From assembly GCA_947044365.1 (NCBI GenBank), contig OX345638.1, forward strand, positions 132,501 to 196,500: DNA of 64,000 nt, read 5' to 3'. Under the pieces are notes generated by a model. It searched no databases and was not told the origin of the DNA. It saw only the letters and a program-made list of their open reading frames with translations. Every line of letters starts with the position of its first letter. Position 1 is the stretch's first letter. Of the stretch, positions 55,782-64,000 are shown in pieces. Position numbers and translations under genes: made by a program. The stretch comes from Petrosia ficiformis (lineage: Eukaryota > Porifera > Demospongiae > Haplosclerida > Petrosiidae).

Positions 55782-56370
55782 ATGGATAGTTCTGCAGAAG
55801 ATGCTAAGAGAGCCTTAGAGCAAGGAAACATTCATATATTAGATAATATGTTGAAGAAAAAGCTCATCTCTCCCAGTGACAGAATAGGAAGAGATGGATT
55901 TACACTATTGCACTGGGCATGTTTTTATGGCTTTGCTGAGGTGTGATCAATGTTAATGAATCTATCTATCTATTGTTAACTATGTCTATTTCAGGCACTT
56001 CAGAAGTTTCTGTTACATGGCAGAACAGGAGAGTATGTTAAATTGGTTGATATACATGGATGGTCACCTGTTCATGTGTGTGCCATAAGAGGACATAACA
56101 ACTGCATAGAAGTACTCCTCAATCATGAAGCAGATGTTACAATAAAAGATAACAAAGGTGATTTGAGACATACTGACATACATATATACATATATACATA
56201 CATATATACATACATACATACATACATACATACATACATACATACATACATACATACATACATACATACATACATACCATACATACATACATACATACAT
56301 ACATACATACATACATACATAATACATACATATATACATACATACATACGTACATACATACATACATACA

Positions 56371-56404
<34 letters not shown>

Positions 56405-56418
56405 CATACATACATACA

Positions 56419-56452
<34 letters not shown>

Positions 56453-56486
56453 CATACATACATACGTACATACATACATACATACA

Positions 56487-56520
<34 letters not shown>

Positions 56521-56579
56521 CATACATACATACCATACATATATACATACATACATACGTACATACATACATACATACA

Positions 56580-56613
<34 letters not shown>

Positions 56614-58847
56614 CATACATACATACATACATACATACATACATACATACATAGGATACACTTGTGGACATTTAGCATCAGCTCATGGAAATACTTACAC
56701 TTTACAGACTATTCTAAAATCAGGATATGTAAGATAATATATCTCATTAAATAGAAATGAATTGCTTATAATTGTAGAATATTGAAGTAAAGGACAACAG
56801 GCAATGGACTGCAGTTCACCATGCAGCTTTTCATGGACGCTATGGAACTCTCCAAGTAAGTACATTAATAGATAGATGAATTAATAGATGTGCAGGATGA
56901 ATAGATACATAATTCTTTCAATTAGATATTAGCTAAATGGAATGCTGATTTACTGTGTGTTGATACAAATGGAAATTCACCCGGTATTTAATTATTTCTA
57001 TGAATGCTAATATTAATATTATGTATAATTATAATGAAGCTCATTTAGCAGCAAGTGAGGGTCATATTGAATGTCTTCGTTTGTTAGTCTATTATAATAA
57101 CACACCACTTCTCGTCCTGACTAGTAGAAATAATCTGGTAAGATAAATAATTATTATATAGCTAGTTCTATATTTAGTAACAATTATATAATTGCATTCT
57201 ATAATTAGTAACAGCTGTACTAATTCAGTAATATTTGTACTAATTATAGAGCTAGTTCTATATTTAGTAACAATAACAGTTGTACCAATTCTATATTTAG
57301 TAACAGTTGTGCTAATTATAGAACTAGTTCTACATTTAGTAACATTAAAATTAATTGTGTTCTATACTTAGTAACAGTTGTACTAATTATAGAACTAGTT
57401 CTATATTTAGTAACACTAAACTTAACTTTGTTCTATATTTAGTAACAGTTGTACTAATTATAGAACTAGTTCTATATTTAGTAACACTAAACGTAACTTT
57501 GTTCTATATTTAGTAACAGTTGTACTAATTATAGAACTAGTTCTATATTTAGTAACACTAAACGTAACTTTGTTCTATATTTAGTAACAGTTGTACTAAT
57601 TATAGAACTAGTTCTATATTTAGTAACAGCTTACATTATAATATAATGTAGGGTGCTACTCTCAAAGACCTGTCAATCCAGTTTCAGAAACAGGAATGTG
57701 CTGATTTTCTTTCTTCAGTAGGTAAATTATTATAACTATTATATGACATGAAATGATTTTTAATACCTACAGAAACAGAACTGCAGGAAGATAATGAAAA
57801 GAATGGTATTGATAAATACATCATTTATTCCTCCTTTCAATATAAGTATCTATATATCTATTTATGTATAAAGTATCTATTAATCTATTTATTGTATCTT
57901 TTACATGTCTAGTTGATGATTATCCTTGTCATAAAGCAGCCTCTTGTGGTAATCTACGATTATTAAGTATGTTAATAATGGATGGTCATTATACAATAAA
58001 TCAACAAGATAACACTGGATCAACACCCGCTCATAAAGGTCAACAAACCAGCCTAGCTTATTTAATATTCAATTCTATATTATGTTTAATATAGCTGCTG
58101 GTAATGGTCAGTTGAAATGTCTTCAATGGTTAATAGAACATGGAGCAGATAGTTAGTACATACATAATATTATATGTACATGCATTATATCATACACACG
58201 TGTATACATGCATGTGTAATTATACTATATATTCTCTTTAGTATCACTGAAGAATAAGTTGAAGGAAATTCCAATGGATGTTGCAAGAAAATATGCTAAT
58301 ACTGAATGTATAGCTATTCTTCGAGGAGGTATGTATCATATTATGTATTACATACTTATGTACATGTGTATACATAATCTGTTACATATGTACATACATA
58401 GTACATACATACATGCATACATGTATACGTGCACACATACATACATATATTTCTGTAGGAACTGGAATGGACACAGATGAAGTAATTGATCAACCTCCAG
58501 AAACAATAGGTATGTACCATTGTCTCATATATCATGTGATCACGGATATAGATCATGTGACTACCTCATTATCATATAGAATGTGCTAAAGAACACATTG
58601 AAACATTGAAAAGGGCCTTAACAGAAGCCAAGAGTAATTATCAACAACTAGGTGGAAGATTTGAGGACGAGGAAGAAAAAGACAGGAAGATTAAAGAAAT
58701 GGATCAGAAACATGTAATGTAAGACTACAAATGTATGTATGTATATATGTATGTATGTATATATATATTTATATATGTATGTATAAAACTATGAATGTAT
58801 GTATGAAACTATGTATGAAACTGCGAATGTATGTATGTAACTATATG

Positions 58848-58881
<34 letters not shown>

Positions 58882-59187
58882 TGTATATATGTAATGTAAG
58901 TATAGTGTATATTATATTCCAATAGAATTGTAAGAGATCTTGAAAGTAAACTTGAACTTGAAAAAGAGAAGAGAGAATTATTAGAGAGAGAAACAGATAT
59001 ATTGAGATCTCAACTACATGAGGCTAATAATACTTTATTACATTACAAGTCATTGTTATCAGTAGAGGAGACAATTAACAAAGACGACTCGTTACAAAAT
59101 ATTGAGCGACACGGCAAGAGAAAGAACAGTACAAACAGAAGCTATAGAACAGGGGGTGCTTATTTTCATATGAATCCAAATAATTAA
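55782..59187 (+). CDS. ANKRD42: Ankyrin-repeat protein with C-terminal coiled coil (ANKRD42)
   Basis: ATG 55782 gives MDSSAEDAKRALEQGNIHIL. Ankyrin repeats follow: GFTLLHWACFYGFAEALQKF, GWSPVHVCAIRGHNNCIEVL, TCGHLASAHGNTYTLQTILK, QWTAVHHAAFHGRYGTLQIL, GNSPAHLAASEGHIECLRLL, YPCHKAASCGNLRLLSMLIM, and NTGSTPAHKAAGNGQLKCLQ. The C terminus is coiled coil (SNYQQLGGRFEDEEEKDRKI; RDLESKLELEKEKRELLERE). It ends TGGAYFHMNPNN (TAA 59185-59187). The order of repeats and the NYxxLGG coiled-coil start match vertebrate ANKRD42, which has been linked to NF-kappa-B signalling. Introns hold CATA and palindromic repeats. Confidence 0.9.
56168..56655. repeat. (CATA)n microsatellite in ANKRD42 intron
   Basis: A 490-bp CATA array with periodic CGTA, TTTA and single-base slips. 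Blocks of about 110-120 bp recur, e.g. the ATATATACATACATACATAC then CGTA pattern near 56330, 56448 and 56537. Confidence 0.93.
57160..57640. repeat. About 74-bp minisatellite with palindromic TATAGAACTAGTTCTATA in ANKRD42 intron
   Basis: Roughly six units contain the 18-bp palindrome TATAGAACTAGTTCTATA followed by TTTAGTAACACTAAAC and a second TTTAGTAACAGTTGTAC half. Confidence 0.88.
58728..58895. repeat. (TGTA)n microsatellite in ANKRD42 intron
   Basis: ATGTATGTATATATGTATGT repeats with AACTATGAATG variants. Confidence 0.88.
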
Positions 59188-59247
59188 CGTATTTTGGTTT
59201 CAGAAAAATAAAAGATAATTTTGTATTTATAGTATGCACCACTAAGG

Positions 59248-59388
59248 CACTGTCATCTATGAGCCTCTTACTAATGAGTAAGAGGCTAGCTTATGGGTCT
59301 AGTTAACAACAGGTTTGAGCCTCTTACTAATGATTAAGAGGCTAGCTAATGGGTCTAGTTAACAACAGGTTAATGAGATTCATACATA
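59248..59388. repeat. Two-copy 62-bp repeat with hairpin after ANKRD42
   Basis: GAGCCTCTTACTAATG(A/A)GTAAGAGGCTAGC folds into a perfect 10-bp stem. It is duplicated together with GGGTCTAGTTAACAACAGGT. It lies about 65 bp past the ANKRD42 stop and could contribute to 3'-end formation or be a foldback-element relic. Confidence 0.65.
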
Positions 59389-59404
59389 GTCTAGTTAGTT
59401 GATC

Positions 59405-61785
59405 TTCAATAAATTTTGCAATGAAAAAAATCAATACCAAGGCTATAGTTCAGGATAAAAATTCGAATTTCGAGATAATACTAAAATGTTCATGGTTCTA
59501 ACAGATAATATTATTGATCAAAACCACTTTGGAAACATAATAAGGACATCATTATCTAACTCTAGAAACAGTTTCAGCTCAATCTCATATGATTGATTTT
59601 GCAATGAAAAAATCAATACCAAGGCTATAGTTCAGGGTAAAAATTCGAATTTCGAGATAATACTAAAATGCTCACGGTTCTAATAGATAATATTATTGAT
59701 CAAAATCACTTTGGAAACATAATAAGGACATCATTATCTAACTCTAGAAACAGTTTCGGCTCAATCTGAAACGACTGATTTTGCAGTTAAAAATTAATAC
59801 CAAGGCTATAGTTCAGGGTAAAAATTTGAATTTCGAGATAATACTAAAATGCTCACGGTTCTAACAGATAATATTATTGATCAAAACCACTTTGGAAACA
59901 TATTAAGGACATCATTATCTAACTCTAGAAACAGTTTCGGCTCAATCTCATATGATTGATTTTGCAATGAAAAAATCAATACCAAGGCTATAGTTCAGGG
60001 TAAAAATTCGAATTTCGAGATAATACTAAAACGCTCACGGTTCTAACAGATAATATTATTGATCAAAACCACTTTGGAAACATAATAAGGACATCATTAT
60101 CTAACTCTAGAAACAGTTTCGGCTCAATCTCAAATGATTGATTTTGCAATGAAAAAATCAATACCAAGGCTATAGTTCAGGGTAAAAATTCGAATTTCGA
60201 GATAATACTAAAATGCTCACGGTTCTAACAGATAATATTATTGATCAAAACCACTTTGGAAACATAATAAGGACATTATTATCTAACTCTAGAAACAGTT
60301 TCGGCTCAATCTCATATGATTGATTTTGCAATGAAAAAATCAATACCAAGGCTATAGTTCAGGGTAAAAATTCGAATTTCGAGATAATACTAAAATGCTC
60401 ACGGTTCTAATAGATAATATTATTGATCAAAATCACTTTGGAAACATAATAAGGACATCATTATCTAACTCTAGAAACAGTTTTGGCTCAATCTGAAACG
60501 ATTGATTTTGCAGTTAAAAATCAATACCAAGGCTATAGTTCAGGGTAAAAATTCGAATTTCGAGATAATACTAAAATGCTCACGGTTCTAACAGATAATA
60601 TTATTGATCAAAACCACTTTGGAAACATAATAAGGACATTATTATCTAACTCTAGAAACAGTTTCGGCTCAATCTCATATGATTGATTTTGCAATGAAAA
60701 AATCAATACCAAGGCTATAGTTCAGGGTAAAAATTTGAATTTCGAGATAATACTAAAATGCTCACGGTTCTAACAGATAATATTATTGATCAAAACCACT
60801 TTGGAAACATATTAAGGACATCATTATCTAACTCTAGAAACAGTTTCGGCTCAATCTCATATGATTGATTTTGCAATGAAAAAATCAATACCAAGGCTAT
60901 AGTTCAGGGTAAAAATTCGAATTTCGAGATAATACTAAAACGCTCACGGTTCTAACAGATAATATTATTGATCAAAACCACTTTGGAAACATATTAAGGA
61001 CATCATTATCTAACTCTAGAAACAGTTTCGGCTCAATCTCAAATGATTGATTTTGCAATGAAAAAATCAATACCAAGGCTATAGTTCAGGGTAAAAATTC
61101 GAATTTCGAGATAATACTAAAATGCTCACGGTTCTAACAGATAATATTATTGATCAAAACCACTTTGGAAACATAATAAGGACATTATTATCTAACTCTA
61201 GAAACAGTTTCGGCTCAATCTCATATGATTGATTTTGCAATGAAAAAATCAATACCAAGGCTATAGTTCAGGGTAAAAATTCGAATTTCGAGATAATACT
61301 AAAATGCTCACGGTTCTAATAGATAATATTATTGATCAAAATCACTTTGGAAACATAATAAGGACATCATTATGTAACTCTAGAAACAGTTTCGGCTCAA
61401 TCTGAAATGATTGATTTTGGAATGAAAAAATCAATACCAAGGCTATAGTTCAGGGTAAAAATTTGAATTTCGAGATAATACTAAAATGCTCACGGTTCTA
61501 ACAGATAATATTATTGATCAAAACCACTTTGGAAACATAATAAAGACATCATTATCTAACTCTAGAAATAGTTTCGGCTCAATCTCAAATGATTAATTTT
61601 GCAATGAAAAAATCAATACCAAGGCTATAGTTCAGGGTAAAAATTCGAATTTCGAGAGAATACTAAAATGCTCACGGTTCTAACAGATAATATTATTGAT
61701 CAAAACCACTTTGGAAACATAACAAGGACATCATTATCTAACTCTAGAAACAGTTTCGGCTCAAACTGATTTTGCAACGAAACAA
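59405..61785. repeat. 182-bp satellite array (about 13 monomers) with higher-order structure
   Basis: Monomers of about 182 bp each contain AATCAATACCAAGGCTATAG, AATTCGAATTTCGAGATAAT, GATAATATTATTGATCAAAA and ACTCTAGAAACAGTTTCGG. Monomers differ by a few diagnostic substitutions (TTCG/TTTG, AATG/AACG, CTAACAG/CTAATAG, AACCAC/AATCAC, CATCATT/CATTATT, CATATG/CAAATG/GAAACG). These recur in order with a period of about 909 bp (five monomers). No ORF of note. It occupies the convergent gap between ANKRD42 and NCBP2. Confidence 0.93.
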
Positions 61786-61788
61786 TCA

Positions 61789-61790
<2 letters not shown>

Positions 61791-61831
<41 letters not shown>
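61791..61831. repeat. (AT)n tract
   Basis: Pure AT dinucleotide run at the right edge of the satellite array. Confidence 0.95.
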
Positions 61832-61832
<1 letters not shown>

Positions 61833-61985
61833 CATATTGTTCCATTCAGATTGTATTAGCAAGTCAGGTGACATACTGTGTTGTTCTAGCAATAATCTGA
61901 TATTAATTGCACCTACGTATGTATGTATGTAAGTATGTATGTATTTAAGTATACAGTATATTATTATGTACAGAAATTAATTTGT

Positions 61986-62840
61986 TCATGTTTGCATGTT
62001 TTCTTCCTCTATTTCATTTTTTGATGTCATCTTCTCTCCCTCAAGACCGTGAAACTCTCTGGTTATATTCTGAGCACGCCAACCAAATCCTCCTCGATCC
62101 TCATCATAATCCATACGATATTCATCCCGAACCTAAAATAGATTCAGATATTATCTATTTAAACACACACACAAAAGCCCTACCTGGCCTCCAGATTTAC
62201 CTCTACCATACTGTCTACCCTCCTGAAATCCAATATCCCAATCTGTCCTTATAATCCTGGAATCTAACTTGGTGCCGTTAATGAAATTAATAGCATTAGT
62301 AGCATCATTTCTATTGTAATACTCCACAAAACAGAATCCACATGGAGTTCTTTTAACACGATCAAGACCCATTATAACACGCTTGACTTCCCCTGCCATT
62401 GTGAACAACTCGTACATCTGCTCCTCGGTAGTGTAAAATGATAGATTACCAACATAGAGAGTTGATGTAGTCTTCAATTTTTGATCATAATCATCTTCAT
62501 TGAGCTAATTAAAAATAATAGTTATACATATGTATATGCATATAAATTATATATCGTTCCATATAGGTGCTTCTTATGTCATTACATTACATCATATATT
62601 CCAGACAGTCAACTCGTTAAGTGTTAATGTATATTGTTCTGTTACTATAAATAGTAGATGGGTATAGTGACGTTTAGAAATCGTTGTTTCATAGCCCTAA
62701 TCACAAGCTGCAGCCCCCTCCTATTTATTAATTATGAATAACATGCTATTACCAACTTATAAACTACTATTCTATAATGACACGTGATATACACATGACA
62801 TACTTACTCCTGATTTCTGATCCCTATAATTACTAGCCAT
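61986..62840 (-). CDS. NCBP2: Nuclear cap-binding protein subunit 2 (CBP20)
   Basis: The small m7G-cap-binding subunit of the nuclear cap-binding complex, an RRM protein partnered with NCBP1. ATG 62840 gives [11 protein letters not shown], then [11 protein letters not shown]. The RRM is intact: [20 protein letters not shown] (RNP2), [20 protein letters not shown] (RNP1), and [20 protein letters not shown]. The cap-binding tail [20 protein letters not shown] and [10 protein letters not shown] is conserved. The end EENMQT (TGA 61986-61988) is longer than in vertebrates. Divergent from NUFIP1 by 73 bp. Confidence 0.95.
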
Positions 62841-62913
62841 CTTGTCCACACTAAAGTCAGCCCCTCCCACATTACTTGCTAATTAGACCACGTGGCTATC
62901 TCTACAGACAAAA
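62841..62913. promoter_or_regulatory. Candidate bidirectional promoter NCBP2/NUFIP1
   Basis: The 73-bp gap between divergent ATGs contains CCACGTGG (62888-62895) and a C-rich AGCCCCTCCCAC stretch. Confidence 0.5.
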
Positions 62914-64000
62914 ATGTATCATAATCTACCACCTCAACCATTATTCTGGCCACATCTACCTGGAACTTGGCTGCAACATCCTTCTCCTCCTCCATATTCT
63001 ACTCAATGTTTAGCTCCTCATCCTCATCCTCCTTTTCCTCCATACTATGCTCAAAGCTATGGTAGTGGTATACCCTCGGGTGTACCAGTGGGATGGAAAG
63101 GGAGAGATAGGACTAGACATGATCAGAGGAAAGTGTTCAGATGTAAGCAGTGTGATAAAGAGTACAAGTCCGAGGAATCATATAGATTACATCTACAATC
63201 ACATGTGAAAGTACGTTTTGATACCTGTACTGTGTTTCAATAGTCTCATACCTATACCATGGAAATGGGAATGTGGCCGAACAATTCATAATTCCTTTTT
63301 TTTTCTTACAGTGTTCACAATGTGATTTTACTGCTTTACCAAAACAAGTAAAAGAGCATGGCATTGTAAGTATAGCATATCTATCATAATTATGTACACA
63401 AATGAATTACGTATGTATATATGTACACACTCACAATGTTTATTAATAATGTATTTTTCAGGTACACTCTCTACCAGAATTCCTGAGCTTCTCTTCATCT
63501 GATGATATCAAGAAATGGAGAGAAGAAAGAAAGAAGTTTGTTGAGTTATTAATTAATTAATTAATTAATTAATTTAATTAACTATTAATAGAAATTTTCC
63601 TACAAGTGCTAATGTCACTAAAAAGCAGCAGTTACTAGAGAAACGTAAAGAACGAGGAGATATTCTTGATACTCCATTATATAAGTAAGTATTGTAAAGT
63701 TTAATAGTGAATTAGACAGCATTTTAATATTCTATTTTGAAACTCTAACCAGACCAAGGGCTATATATGGCCTTGATGCTTAATTGTATGTTTAGGAGAT
63801 TGATAAATAAACATTTAATTGAACAGGTATGTTAATCGATTGATTAGTGATTATGATAGGGGTAGAGGTAGAGGGAGGGGGAGAGGTAGAGGTGGAAGAA
63901 ACCATTGGAGAGGATGTAATAGGAGAAATGGAGGATGGCACTCAAGACAAAATTATGAATACCAACAATCTAATGAATGTGAGTAATAGTAATGAATATG
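62914..64000 (+). CDS. NUFIP1: NUFIP1-like zinc-finger protein (3' end outside window)
   Basis: A nuclear RNA-binding factor involved in box C/D snoRNP assembly. ATG 62914 starts a Pro/Tyr/His-rich N terminus (MYHNLPPQPLFWPHLPGTWL). A C2H2 finger is FRCKQCDKEYKSEESYRLHL, then QSHVK. A second Cys/His segment, CSQCDFTALPKQVKEHGIVH, follows after an intron. The NUFIP1 core motif is SSDDIKKWREERKKNFPTSA, then RKERGDILDTPLYK. An RGG-like run (DRGRGRGRGRGRGRGGRNHW) suggests RNA binding. The reading frame continues to a possible donor near 63980; the rest is outside the window. Confidence 0.9.

Noticed and set aside
56064..56671. Long ORFs of YVCM or HTYI repeats on both strands
   Set aside because: CATA/TGTA tetranucleotide arrays produce stop-free frames by composition. 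The same pattern occurs in a dozen introns of this window.
59405..61785. Possible CRISPR-like array
   Set aside because: Regular 182-bp units are conserved throughout with no unique spacers, in a eukaryotic genome. It is a satellite.

Overview
The window looks like a compact, AT-rich, intron-rich animal genome. The gene content is typical metazoan: Integrator, a paired-type homeobox gene, the Na,K-ATPase beta subunit, ciliary CFAP300, a selenoprotein, CDC20 and SPO11. Introns are often only about 45-60 bp, intergenic gaps are tens of bases, and CATA/TGTA microsatellites are abundant. This style fits an early-branching animal, and I think a demosponge such as Amphimedon is most likely. That is an inference from style and gene families; no database was searched.

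Layout from left to right: INTS4 (+, 5' end outside the window), CFAP300 (-), PUDP-like HAD phosphatase (+), a novel ankyrin / tyrosine-repeat / proline-rich scaffold (+), SLC19A-type vitamin carrier (-), an unrecognised charged protein (+), NT5DC2/3-like nucleotidase (-), an intact hAT transposon, SPO11 (+), EIF4E2/4EHP (-), MRPL44 (+), two tandem TMEM254 paralogues (-,-), NKAP (+), an unrecognised small protein (-), COX18 (+), Na,K-ATPase beta (-), a PH-domain protein (+), a PRD-like homeobox gene (+), GDPD2/5-like phosphodiesterase (-), PCYT1 (-, carrying a dead LINE in an intron), SELENOT (+), PIN4 (+), CDC20 (-), AK3/4 (-), ANKRD42 (+), a roughly 2.4 kb 182-bp satellite array, NCBP2 (-) and NUFIP1 (+, 3' end outside the window).

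The genes are mostly unrelated housekeeping functions, not an operon. The notable organisation is the strict alternation of strands. Divergent pairs have start codons only about 50-130 bp apart and so probably share bidirectional promoters. Convergent pairs have stop codons 27-310 bp apart in most cases. A hAT transposon has inserted inside one of these tiny divergent promoters (NT5DC / SPO11).

The most interesting items are these: (1) an ankyrin scaffold with six tandem YDDV/YDNV tyrosine motifs plus poly-proline SH3-type ligands; (2) SELENOT with an in-frame UGA selenocysteine codon and a recognisable SECIS element in its 3' UTR; (3) a REL-type LINE fragment sitting exactly inside a TAA-rich satellite; (4) a five-monomer higher-order repeat in the 182-bp satellite; (5) many arrays across the window built on one palindromic core, TACTATTAATAGTA; (6) lineage oddities in SPO11 (DxN instead of DxD) and CDC20 (terminal IY instead of IR). 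Exon boundaries were deduced by eye from GT/AG sites, reading frame and family similarity, and should be treated as models.
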